NCBI RefSeq assembly: GCF_900108485.1 | Contig: NZ_FNXF01000003.1 | Span: forward strand, 16,335 to 80,334 | DNA from: Rheinheimera pacifica | Lineage (GTDB): Bacteria; Pseudomonadota; Gammaproteobacteria; Enterobacterales; Alteromonadaceae | DNA: 64,000 bases | Direction of reading: 5' to 3' | Part shown: in pieces, positions 17,111 to 25,640 of the stretch | Position numbering within the stretch: the first letter of the stretch is position 1 | How the letters are laid out: every line of letters starts with the position of its first letter | Notes under the pieces: model-generated | Databases searched by the model: none | Told to the model about the DNA's origin: nothing | The model's input: only the letters and a program-made list of their open reading frames with translations | Made by a program: the position numbers and the translations under genes

Positions 17111-18190
17111 TTGATACCACCGATGAAACGATTACAAAGCGGACATTATGCCATGTGGCAGCTGTTACTGCTGACACTGGTGGTTCCGCTGTTAATTGCT
17201 TTGGCATTGCTGCCTGCCAGAGCATTACTGACCACCACAGATGTGGCCATGTTGCAGCTATTGTGGGTAACCTGGATAGCGCAACAAGCCGGGCAGCGCT
17301 GGGCCATTATTACCACCATTAACAGCGTGGTACTGCTGGACGTTCTCTTTGTCGCCCCCTACTACACCTTATATGTGCACCAGGTTGACTATCTGATCAC
17401 CTTTATTGTGATGCTACTGCTGGGCATTTTTATTGGCCGCTTATCCGGCCGTTTACGCGTAGAACTGGCAAGGGCAAAAAAACATATGCGGCAGCGCCAG
17501 TTGCTGGCCGGTAAAACACGCCAGGCACGAATGCTGGCCGAGCTTGAACACAGCCGCGCCATGATGCTGCGCTCTATTTCACATGATTTACGCACACCGC
17601 TGGCTACCATTATGGGCGCCTCCAGCATGCTGGCCGATAAAGAGCTGCAGCTTAGCGAAGCAGAAGTGCGTGAGCAGGCCGGCAATATTTACCGCCAGAG
17701 CAGCCTGCTTAGCGAGCACTTTGACAAAGTCATGGAACTAAGCCGGGTGCAACAACCGCAAAGTACTATGCAACTGGAATCACTTGCCGTTACTGATGTA
17801 ATATCAGCCGCCATTGCCAGGCGTGCCGCCTTACTGGCTACTCAGCCGTTTGATGTGCAACTTAGCACAACCGACTGCTTTGCCGACGCCACCTTACTGG
17901 AAATCGCCCTGGCGAATATGCTGGAAAACGCTGTAAAACATGGCCAGGCCCCGGTTAGCATTAATTTTACCCGGCAAAACGGCCATTTTATGCTAAGTGT
18001 CAGCAATGCTGCAGCGGCAAAACGCAACGTGCAGCGGGACAGTGGCACCGGCCTTGGCACCGCTATTTGCAAAGCAGTAATGCATTTACATAACGGCGAC
18101 TTTAGCTTGCAGCACGACACAGAACGCGCTTGTGTTACCGCCCTGCTACGCTGGCCGCAAAGCAGTAATAACGGAGTACAGCATGGCTGA
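17111..18190 (+). CDS. Short KdpD-like sensor histidine kinase (DUF4118)
   Basis: The 359-residue kinase (TTG start at 17111, or ATG at 17123) has four membrane spans of the KdpD/DUF4118 type (residues of about 15-120) but none of the N-terminal KdpD and Usp domains. The HisKA box is SISHDLRTPLATIMGASS, with the phospho-His near residue 158, and the N box is NMLENAVKHG. The G2 box (DSGTGLGTAI) is present, but the usual G1 box (DxGxGI) is replaced by an alanine-rich SNAAAAKRN stretch. Kinase activity may therefore be unusual. It lies between trkH and its response regulator and presumably senses potassium or turgor. Confidence 0.82.
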   Translation: MIPPMKRLQSGHYAMWQLLLLTLVVPLLIALALLPARALLTTTDVAMLQLLWVTWIAQQAGQRWAIITTINSVVLLDVLFVAPYYTLYVHQVDYLITFIVMLLLGIFIGRLSGRLRVELARAKKHMRQRQLLAGKTRQARMLAELEHSRAMMLRSISHDLRTPLATIMGASSMLADKELQLSEAEVREQAGNIYRQSSLLSEHFDKVMELSRVQQPQSTMQLESLAVTDVISAAIARRAALLATQPFDVQLSTTDCFADATLLEIALANMLENAVKHGQAPVSINFTRQNGHFMLSVSNAAAAKRNVQRDSGTGLGTAICKAVMHLHNGDFSLQHDTERACVTALLRWPQSSNNGVQHG

Positions 18191-18857
18191 AACGATACTG
18201 GTGCTGGAAGACGATCCGGCGATGCAGAGCTTTCTTGGTACCTTGCTTAAAACCCAGCAGCATCAGGTGTATAGCTTTGGTGAAGGCATCGCCGCTTTGC
18301 AGCATCTGGTGCAACAGCCGGTAGATTTGATCCTGCTGGATTTAGGCCTGGCAGATATGGACGGCCAGTTGTGGCTGGCCCAATTACGTAGCTGGTGCGA
18401 CACGCCGGTAATAGTCATTTCCGCCCGCCACCGTGAGCAGGACAAAGTGCAGGCGCTGGATAACGGCGCTAACGACTATGTTACCAAACCCTTTAGTGCG
18501 GCAGAGTTGCTGGCACGCGTTCGGGCTAACTTACGCCATAATACGCCACAGCAGCAGGCATTCAGCTTTGGTGATATCAGGCTGGACCCGGTGCTGCGTC
18601 AGGTTAGCCGCGCCGGTGCTGAAGTACACCTGACCAAAACCGAATATGATATTTTGCTTTTGCTGATGCGCCATGCCGATAAAGTGCTGACCCACAACCA
18701 GATCCTGACTCAGGTATGGGGTAAAACCTATACCGACCGGCCGGAATATGTGCGGGTACATATGGCACAGCTACGGCAAAAACTGGAAGACAGCCCGGCC
18801 GCACCAGTATACCTGAAAACCGAGCCCGGCGTCGGTTACCGGCTTAAAATGACCTGA
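18183..18857 (+). CDS. KdpE-like response regulator
   Basis: The ATG at 18183, behind a CGGAG site, gives 224 residues beginning MAETILVLEDDPAMQSF; it overlaps the kinase stop by 8 bp. The receiver domain has Asp in DLILLDLGLADMDG and the K of TKPFSAAEL. The C-terminal OmpR-type winged helix ends VYLKTEPGVGYRLKMT, as in KdpE. It is the partner of the short KdpD-like kinase and probably controls trkH and/or ktrAB through the 11-bp repeats at 15513. It is convergent with the true kdpE at 18859 with one base between stops. Confidence 0.87.
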   Translation: MAETILVLEDDPAMQSFLGTLLKTQQHQVYSFGEGIAALQHLVQQPVDLILLDLGLADMDGQLWLAQLRSWCDTPVIVISARHREQDKVQALDNGANDYVTKPFSAAELLARVRANLRHNTPQQQAFSFGDIRLDPVLRQVSRAGAEVHLTKTEYDILLLLMRHADKVLTHNQILTQVWGKTYTDRPEYVRVHMAQLRQKLEDSPAAPVYLKTEPGVGYRLKMT

Positions 18858-18858
18858 A

Positions 18859-19536
18859 TCACAGCATTAGCCGATAACCGATACCGGCTTCGGTGATTAA
18901 GTAACGCGGTGTGGTAGGGTCGTCGCCTATTTTCTGCCGGATATGGCTGACCACAATGCGCAGATAGTGCGTATCCTGACCATGACTGGGCCCCCAGATT
19001 TCCTCCAGCAATTGTTTTTGTGTGATCACACACTGGCGATGCCGCGCTAGTTTGGCCAACACCGCATATTCTTTTGGTGTTAACTCAATAACCTCACCGT
19101 TGCAACACACCAGGCGCCGTGCCAGATCAATTTTAAGATAACCATCATCCAGCAGCGCCGGTGTGGTATCGGGCAGCCGGTCACGTAACTGCGCTCTTAT
19201 TCTGGCCAGCAATTCTTCCACACTAAAAGGCTTGGTAACAAAATCCTGAGCACCGATATCCAGCGCTTTGACTTTATCGGCATCGCCGCTGCGTACCGAC
19301 AATATAATCACCGGCACCTTAGAAAAGCTGCGCAGCTCAGCCAGCAGCGTTAACCCATTGCCATCGGGCAGGCCAAGATCCAGCACCACCAAATCCGGCT
19401 GCTGCCGCACCGTGGCAGCCAGTCCTGTTGCCACCGATTCGGCCTCAGATACCTGATAACCGACACTTTTTAGCGCAATGCGCAGCATTTTGCGAATTTG
19501 GCTTTCATCATCAATAACTAAAATATGCGCCGACAA
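18859..19536 (-). CDS. kdpE: Potassium-responsive regulator KdpE
   Basis: The 225-residue OmpR-family regulator starts MSAHILVIDDESQIRKMLRI with the acidic pocket, and the phospho-Asp lies in LVVLDLGLPDGNG. The C-terminal winged helix has LTPKEYAVLAKLARH and ends YLITEAGIGYRLML. It follows kdpD with a 5-bp gap. Phosphorylated KdpE activates kdpFABC in known systems. With the KdpE-like paralogue at 18183 this gives two closely related regulators head to head at their 3' ends. Confidence 0.93.
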   Translation of the reverse strand: MSAHILVIDDESQIRKMLRIALKSVGYQVSEAESVATGLAATVRQQPDLVVLDLGLPDGNGLTLLAELRSFSKVPVIILSVRSGDADKVKALDIGAQDFVTKPFSVEELLARIRAQLRDRLPDTTPALLDDGYLKIDLARRLVCCNGEVIELTPKEYAVLAKLARHRQCVITQKQLLEEIWGPSHGQDTHYLRIVVSHIRQKIGDDPTTPRYLITEAGIGYRLML

Positions 19537-19541
19537 TAGCG

Positions 19542-22199
19542 TTAATCTCCGGCCTGAGTTTCAGGTAAAGGTAAGTCAATAATAAAACGTGAACCGCTGC
19601 CCACACGGGCCGCATCGGCTTTTACTGTGCCACCGTGAGCACCAATCATACCACGGCAAATCGCCAGCCCCATGCCGGTATTATGCCGCTTACTGTCACC
19701 GTCGGCGACGACATAAAACATATCAAACACTTTTTCCCGCAGCGATTCAGCGATGCCCGGGCCACTGTCTTCAATTTCAATGCGGCAGATATTGGCTTTA
19801 TGGCTGACAAACACCAATACCGGCTCGCCCGGAGGGCTGTATTTGGCGGCATTTTCCAGAATATTAAAAATACCCTGCTCCAGCAGTGCCGCATGTACAT
19901 ACAGCAGCGGCATATCGGCTTCGGCCTGATATGTTAACTCTACCTCGGGAAAAAAACGCTTTAACCTTTGGCGTGCACTGCCAATAATGTCGGCTACTGA
20001 TACCCAATCGCGCTCCAGTTTTAACGTGCCGTGGCCCAGCCGCGTCATATCCAGCAAGTTCTGAATATACCTGTCCAGCCGCCCGCTCTCCTGCACTATG
20101 GTATCAAGCAGCTCTTTGCGATCCTCAGCAGATAACTGATTATCCAACATTTGCAGGCTCTCGGCACTGCCCATCATGGCCGATAAGGGTGAGCGTAAAT
20201 CATGCGATACCGACGATAGCAGCGCCGAGCGCAATTGTTCCATTTCAGCCTTCAGTTTAGAGCTTTCCAGTTCAGTATTTAATTGCATACGCTGCCACAC
20301 GTTAAGGGCTTGCTGGCTTAAGCTATGCAGCAGGTCGGTATCGTCCGGCCGCAGCAGCTGCTGTGCCGGTGAAAATTGTACCAGCAACACCGCTACCGTT
20401 TTGCCCTGTGCCGTCAGTGGAAAAGCGGTCCAGTCACTGGCGTTCAGAGTTTCACTAAAGCGGCCGGCCCGTTGCTGATGGCGCTGACACCAGTCGAGCA
20501 TCGCCTGATCCAACGCCTGCAGCGGTTGTTTTAACGCCGGTATAATCTGTTGCTGCCCGGTTGTTGCCACTATGTGCACCGGGCAATGCAGTGCCTGGCC
20601 CAGTTGCGCCGCCAGCGTAGCCCACAGCTCATCCGGCTGATTAATAACGGTAAGTTGCTGGGCAAAATCACGCTGTAATTCGCTGTAGCGATTGGCTTCT
20701 TTTAACAGCAAAAACTGCCGGCGAATACGTGATGCGGCCGGGCCACACACTACACCGATAACCAGCATAAACAGCAAGGTGGCAATATCATCGTTTTTAT
20801 TCACGAAAAAGGTGTAATAAGGCTCGGTAAGGAAAAAGTTAAAGCTTAAAAACGATAACACAGCGGTAAAAATGGCCGGCCGCGCACCGTATTTCAGCCC
20901 GCATACAACTACCGACAACACATACACCAGTACCAAATTGCCGCTTTGCAGCCAGGCACTTAACCCCAGCACCACCAGGCTGGCGATAGCGGTATACAGC
21001 AGGCCGTAAACATAACCTGCTTTCTGGCCAAAGGTAGTGGACGCTTGCGGTGCAGCAGCAGGCATACTGCTGCGCTCAGCCGCGCGCCACACTGACACTT
21101 CCAGCGGTAAACCGCTGTTAATAAGCTGCTGATACAACGGCTTACGCCAGGGCTGAAAGCGCCGTTTGCTGCCGGCGCCTACCAGTACCGTATTAATCCG
21201 GTGTTCGGCTAAATACGGCAGTATGGTTTGCAAGGTTGACGGGCCGCGCAGAATTTCTGTTTGTGCACCCAGCTCCCGTGCCAGCGCAAAAGCCGATTGC
21301 AGCCGTTTTTGCGCTGCTTGGTATTGCAACTGGCCGGTATCGACCCACACCACCAGCCAGCGTGTCTGGCGTTTTTCGGCCATACGCCGGCCGATGCGGA
21401 TCAGGTATTCGTGGTCGCGCCGGTTAGATATTAACACCAGCAGTTTATCTTTAATCAGGTAATCACTGCTGCGTGCTTTGGCGTCCTGTTCGGTTTTCAA
21501 CTGGCTATCGACATGATCCATGACCAGCTTCATCGCCATCTCGCGCAGCGCTGTCAGGGTTTCTAACTGGAAAAACTGCTGCACCGCCTGCTGCGCATAA
21601 TCGGCCAGGTAGACTTTGCCCTGCGCCAGACGATCCAACAGATGGTTTGGGGCTAAATCAACAAACACCAGCTGCTGTGCCTGATCAATAAACTGATCCG
21701 GCACGGTTTCAGTTACCCGCACCCCGCTGATTTGCAGCACTAAATCGTTCAGGCTGGCAATATGTTGCACGTTCAGCGTGGTATAGACATTAATACCGGC
21801 AGACAGCAGTTCGGCAATATCCTGATAGCGCCGTTTATGCCGGCTGCCGGGCACATTAGTATGCGCCAGCTCGTCTACCAGAATAAGCGCTGGTTTGGCT
21901 GTCAGTGCGGCATCCAAATCAAATTCGGTCAGCTGTTGGCCATGATAGTTAAGCTCACGCCGGGGCAAGATGTTAAAGCCTTGCAGCATCGCTTCGGTAT
22001 CAGCGCGGCCGTGGGTTTCAATCAGGCCCACCGTTACCTTAACGCCCTGCTGCATACACTCTTTGGCGGCATTTAACATGGCGCAGGTTTTACCTACGCC
22101 GGGCGCCGCACCTAAAAATATCTTTAGTTGCCCGCCCTGCTGCTGTTGCAGGCTTTTAAGTAGCGCATCGGCTTTTTGGCTGCGTACATCTTGTGCCAC
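19542..22199 (-). CDS. kdpD: Potassium sensor histidine kinase KdpD
   Basis: The full-length 885-residue KdpD contains: the KdpD domain with Walker A GAAPGVGKT (residues 30-38) and LVDELAHTNVPGSRH; a Usp domain with SNRRDHEYLIRIGRRMAEK; four membrane spans at about 385-490; a GAF-like region; HisKA with SSVSHDLRSPLSAMMG (His 666); and HATPase boxes NILENAAKYSP, DSGPGI and GMGLAICRG. All catalytic boxes are intact. It senses low K+ and ionic strength and phosphorylates KdpE. It is separated from kdpC by an outer-membrane porin gene, which is not the usual order. Confidence 0.95.
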   Translation of the reverse strand: MAQDVRSQKADALLKSLQQQQGGQLKIFLGAAPGVGKTCAMLNAAKECMQQGVKVTVGLIETHGRADTEAMLQGFNILPRRELNYHGQQLTEFDLDAALTAKPALILVDELAHTNVPGSRHKRRYQDIAELLSAGINVYTTLNVQHIASLNDLVLQISGVRVTETVPDQFIDQAQQLVFVDLAPNHLLDRLAQGKVYLADYAQQAVQQFFQLETLTALREMAMKLVMDHVDSQLKTEQDAKARSSDYLIKDKLLVLISNRRDHEYLIRIGRRMAEKRQTRWLVVWVDTGQLQYQAAQKRLQSAFALARELGAQTEILRGPSTLQTILPYLAEHRINTVLVGAGSKRRFQPWRKPLYQQLINSGLPLEVSVWRAAERSSMPAAAPQASTTFGQKAGYVYGLLYTAIASLVVLGLSAWLQSGNLVLVYVLSVVVCGLKYGARPAIFTAVLSFLSFNFFLTEPYYTFFVNKNDDIATLLFMLVIGVVCGPAASRIRRQFLLLKEANRYSELQRDFAQQLTVINQPDELWATLAAQLGQALHCPVHIVATTGQQQIIPALKQPLQALDQAMLDWCQRHQQRAGRFSETLNASDWTAFPLTAQGKTVAVLLVQFSPAQQLLRPDDTDLLHSLSQQALNVWQRMQLNTELESSKLKAEMEQLRSALLSSVSHDLRSPLSAMMGSAESLQMLDNQLSAEDRKELLDTIVQESGRLDRYIQNLLDMTRLGHGTLKLERDWVSVADIIGSARQRLKRFFPEVELTYQAEADMPLLYVHAALLEQGIFNILENAAKYSPPGEPVLVFVSHKANICRIEIEDSGPGIAESLREKVFDMFYVVADGDSKRHNTGMGLAICRGMIGAHGGTVKADAARVGSGSRFIIDLPLPETQAGD

Positions 22200-22235
22200 G
22201 GCGTCTATCCTTATTAACTTAGCAAATAATCTGGA

Positions 22236-22979
22236 TTAAAAGCTTTTGCCCAGGCTAAATACCCAGCGATTATCACACAGCGCACTGCAGGCCGCACTAT
22301 TGATGGAGGTACCGGCATAGCCCAGTGACCAGTCAACACCCCACTGTTGTGTTGCTAATGTCAGGATCCAGTCGGTATAGCCGGAACCATCATGCACTTC
22401 TGCGCCCAGAAAAGTTTGAAACTCAGCCGCATCGGCAAATTTATTGTACCCAATATGCCAGTTGAGTTGCAGTTGCTCAGTCAAACTTTGCTGCCAGCCG
22501 GCGCTCAGATACCAGAACTTACCGACACCGGCGCCAAAATAGTCATCGGTAACTGCTAAGCCCAGCTGCCAGTCCTGATAGCTGAGTTTGGCGTAGCCTT
22601 CATAGAAATTAAACTCTGTAGCGTCGTTATCACCCTTTGGATAGCGATACTGCATCAAACCGACATCCAGCGCCCAGTCATCATTGAGCGACCAGCTGCG
22701 GCCAAGCGATATATCCAGCTCCATACTGCCGTCACCAAAGCGGATATTCGAGCCCCAGGCGCTGACATACCAGCCAGCATCGTGGCTTAGCGTTAAGCTG
22801 CCCTGCAACGCCGGGCCTTCGTCGGTTTGTGAAATACCGCGGTATAAGTAATCAGAGGTAAAGCGCACTTCGCCACTGCTGCTGATTTGTGCAGCCGTAG
22901 CAGCTGATGGCAGAGCAAATACGGCAGCTGCCGCTACAGACAATACCGTGCCGGATAAAACAGATAGTACTAAACGCAT
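22236..22979 (-). CDS. TorF-family putative outer-membrane porin inside the kdp operon
   Basis: The 247-residue protein has a clear signal peptide (MRLVLSVLSGTVLSVAAAAVF..., cleavage near residue 29). The mature part reads ISSSGEVRFTSDYLYRGISQTDEGPALQG, the start of the TorF/Gcw_chp family, followed by alternating aromatic strands and a C-terminal Phe typical of beta-barrels. It would be a small outer-membrane channel. It lies between kdpC (24 bp away) and kdpD (36 bp away) on the same strand, so it is very probably co-induced by potassium limitation. A role in letting K+ through the outer membrane is an inference. Confidence 0.85.
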   Translation of the reverse strand: MRLVLSVLSGTVLSVAAAAVFALPSAATAAQISSSGEVRFTSDYLYRGISQTDEGPALQGSLTLSHDAGWYVSAWGSNIRFGDGSMELDISLGRSWSLNDDWALDVGLMQYRYPKGDNDATEFNFYEGYAKLSYQDWQLGLAVTDDYFGAGVGKFWYLSAGWQQSLTEQLQLNWHIGYNKFADAAEFQTFLGAEVHDGSGYTDWILTLATQQWGVDWSLGYAGTSINSAACSALCDNRWVFSLGKSF

Positions 22980-23003
22980 AATAAATAATTCCTGAAAACA
23001 ACG

Positions 23004-23618
23004 TTATGACAGTGGATGCTGTGCATCCAGCGCCAGGTTTAATAACAACACATTGACCCGGTGCTGGCCAAACAAGCCCCACTGCGCCAGCTCAGTGTGT
23101 TGCTGCACCAGGTGTTCCAACTGCGCTGGCGACATACCGCGCGCTTTAGCAACACGCTGCAGTTGCAACATGGCTGCTGCCGGCGAAATATGCGGGTCGA
23201 CACCCGAGCCGGAGCTGGCGAGTAAATCTACCGGCAGCTCGGTAGCGGCAATCTGGTAGCGCGCGGTGAGCTCAGCACTGGTTTGCGCAACGCGTTGGCG
23301 TAACTCCGGGTTAGACGGCGCTAAATTGCTGCCACCAGTGGCCATAGGATCGTTATCAGCACTGCTGGGCCGGCCATGAAAATAGTGCTCTGCGCTAAAA
23401 GGCTGAGCCACCAGCGCCGAGCCAACCAATTTGCCGTTCTGGCTAACCAGGCTACCGTTAGCTTGCTCAGGAAATAAGGCCCCGCTAATACCGGTGACAG
23501 TGACACTGTAAATACCGCCACAGATTGCCAGCATCACCAGCGCCAGCCCCAGCGCCGGGCGTAAGATTGCTGCAGTATCAGCAGGGTTTTGGCTAAAGCC
23601 GGGTTGAATAATACTCAT
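23004..23618 (-). CDS. kdpC: Potassium-transporting ATPase subunit KdpC
   Basis: The 204-residue protein has one N-terminal membrane span (ILRPALGLALVMLAICGGIYSVTVTG). Typical KdpC blocks follow: GSLVSQNGKLVGSALVAQPF, YFHGRPSS, GGSNLAPSNP and LLASSGSGVDPHISPAAA. The periplasmic-side part stabilises the KdpFABC complex. Its start is 2 bp from the kdpB stop. Confidence 0.95.
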   Translation of the reverse strand: MSIIQPGFSQNPADTAAILRPALGLALVMLAICGGIYSVTVTGISGALFPEQANGSLVSQNGKLVGSALVAQPFSAEHYFHGRPSSADNDPMATGGSNLAPSNPELRQRVAQTSAELTARYQIAATELPVDLLASSGSGVDPHISPAAAMLQLQRVAKARGMSPAQLEHLVQQHTELAQWGLFGQHRVNVLLLNLALDAQHPLS

Positions 23619-23620
23619 GG

Positions 23621-25621
23621 TTAAAATACCCCGTTCAGTAATACATCAATCAGTTTGATGGCAATAAAAGGCAGCACCACACCACCCAGGCCATAGATCA
23701 ACATGTTGTTACGTAACAACTTTTCTGCGCTAATGGCTTTAATTTTTACGCCTTTCAGTGCCAGCGGAATAAGCGCCGGAATAATTAAGGCGTTAAATAC
23801 CAGTGCTGACAGCACGGCCATTTTCGGATCCGGCAGTTGCATAATATTCAGCGCAGCAATGCCCGGCATGGCGGTGGCAAACACCGCCGGCACGATAACA
23901 AAGTACTTGGCAATATCATTCGCCAGCGAAAAGGTGGTTAAGGCGCCACGGGTAATCAGCATCTGTTTGCCCACTTCCACTACCGCCAGCAACTTAGTCG
24001 GATCAGAATCCAGGTCCACCATATTGCCGGCCTCTTTCGCAGCCTGGGTGCCGGAATTCATCGCCAGACCAACATCGGCCTGCGCCAGTGCCGGGGCGTC
24101 GTTGGTACCATCACCGACCATGGCCACTAAGCGGCCCTGCGCCTGCTCTTTGCGAATAAGCGCCAGTTTGTCTTCCGGTTTGGCTTCGGCAACAAAATCA
24201 TCTACCCCGGCGGCCGCGGCAATAGCACCGGCTGTAACAGGGTTGTCACCGGTGACCATTACCGTGCGCACGCCCATGGCACGTAGCTTGGCAAAACGCT
24301 CAGCCACACCGGGTTTAATCACATCGGATAACTGGATAACCCCCAGCACGCGGTGGTTGCTTGCCACCACCAACGGTGTAGCACCTTGCTGGGCCACCTT
24401 CGTCACTATCGGATCTAAACCAACAGGTACCGACAAGCCCTGGTTTTTTGCCCAGCCTTTTACCGCATCGGCGGCGCCTTTAACAAACTGCTCGCCACTG
24501 GCTAAGTGGATAAACGACAAGCGGGTCTGTGCGCTGAACGGGGTAAATTCATCGCCGTCAGCCAGCGCCGGTGAGGCATAATCCAGCTCGTTGGCCAGCC
24601 GTACCACAGATTTCCCCTCCGGTGTCGGATCTTGTAATGAGCACCACAGCGCGGCTTTGATAAGCTCTGCCTGCGCAACTCCCGGCAGTGGCAAAAATGC
24701 TGTGGCCTGGCGATCACCAAAGGTAATGGTGCCGGTTTTATCCAGCAGCAGGGTGTCAATATCACCGGCTACTTCCACCGCTTTGCCGGATTTGGCAATC
24801 ACATTGGCCGCCAGCGCACGGTTCATACCGGCAATACCGATGGCAGGCAGTAAACCGGCAATAGTGGTAGGAATTAAACACACCACCAGCGCAATCAGCA
24901 TCAGCCAGTCCAACTCAATGCCGACAAAGCCTGCCATCGCCGGCAAGGTTGCTACCGCAATTAAAAACACCAGCGTCAGCGCCGACAGCAATACCGTTAG
25001 CGCCAACTCGTTCGGGGTTTTCTGCCGGTTAGTACCTTCTACCAGACGGATCATTTTATCCAGAAAGCTGTGGCCTGATTCGGCGGTAACCTGCACGGTA
25101 ATAGTGCCGCTGAGTACTTTGGTGCCGGCGATAACACCGGAGTGATCGGTGCCGGCTTCGCGCAGCACCGGTGCCGACTCACCGGTTAAGGCCGATTCAT
25201 TAATGCTGGCCACACCATTCACAATCTCGCCGTCTGCCGGAATAAGCTCACCGGCCTGCACCAGAATATTGTCACCGGCTTTAAGCTCACTGGCAGATAT
25301 TCTGCGCTCACCTGTGCTGTCGAGTTTTACCGCTGTCAGATCGCGTCGCGTGGCTTTTAAACTGGCAGCCTGGTCACGGCCCCGTGCTTCAGCAATGGCC
25401 TCAGCAAAGTTGGCAAACCACAGCGTAAAAAACAAAATCACACTGCTGGCAAGCGCAAAGCCAAAGCTACCGCCACTTACCAGTTGCTGTACTGTAATGA
25501 CAACAGCAATTAGGGTAGCAACCCACACCACTAACATCACCGGATTTTTAAATGCCAGCCCGGGGTGCAGCTTGGCAAAAGCCTGCTGGCTGGCTTGTGT
25601 TAATGCAGAACTAGTATTCAT
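23621..25621 (-). CDS. kdpB: Potassium-transporting P-type ATPase subunit KdpB
   Basis: The correct start is the ATG at 25619-25621 behind an AGGTG site, giving 666 residues beginning MNTSSALTQ; the longer frame would overlap kdpA. It is a P-type ATPase with actuator motif LTGESAPV, phosphorylation motif DKTGTITFG, nucleotide-binding FVKGA and the hinge VAMVGDGTNDAPALAQADVG. Seven or so membrane spans are visible. It hydrolyses ATP to drive high-affinity K+ import through KdpA. It sits in kdpFABC order with a 19-bp gap to kdpA. Confidence 0.96.
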   Translation of the reverse strand: MNTSSALTQASQQAFAKLHPGLAFKNPVMLVVWVATLIAVVITVQQLVSGGSFGFALASSVILFFTLWFANFAEAIAEARGRDQAASLKATRRDLTAVKLDSTGERRISASELKAGDNILVQAGELIPADGEIVNGVASINESALTGESAPVLREAGTDHSGVIAGTKVLSGTITVQVTAESGHSFLDKMIRLVEGTNRQKTPNELALTVLLSALTLVFLIAVATLPAMAGFVGIELDWLMLIALVVCLIPTTIAGLLPAIGIAGMNRALAANVIAKSGKAVEVAGDIDTLLLDKTGTITFGDRQATAFLPLPGVAQAELIKAALWCSLQDPTPEGKSVVRLANELDYASPALADGDEFTPFSAQTRLSFIHLASGEQFVKGAADAVKGWAKNQGLSVPVGLDPIVTKVAQQGATPLVVASNHRVLGVIQLSDVIKPGVAERFAKLRAMGVRTVMVTGDNPVTAGAIAAAAGVDDFVAEAKPEDKLALIRKEQAQGRLVAMVGDGTNDAPALAQADVGLAMNSGTQAAKEAGNMVDLDSDPTKLLAVVEVGKQMLITRGALTTFSLANDIAKYFVIVPAVFATAMPGIAALNIMQLPDPKMAVLSALVFNALIIPALIPLALKGVKIKAISAEKLLRNNMLIYGLGGVVLPFIAIKLIDVLLNGVF

Positions 25622-25640
25622 GATATTCACCTGTATACGA

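Noticed and set aside
23703..25145. Long plus-strand frames of 292 and 184 residues inside kdpB
   Set aside because: They are shadows of kdpB, rich in Ser, Ala and Thr, a common artefact opposite GC-rich genes.
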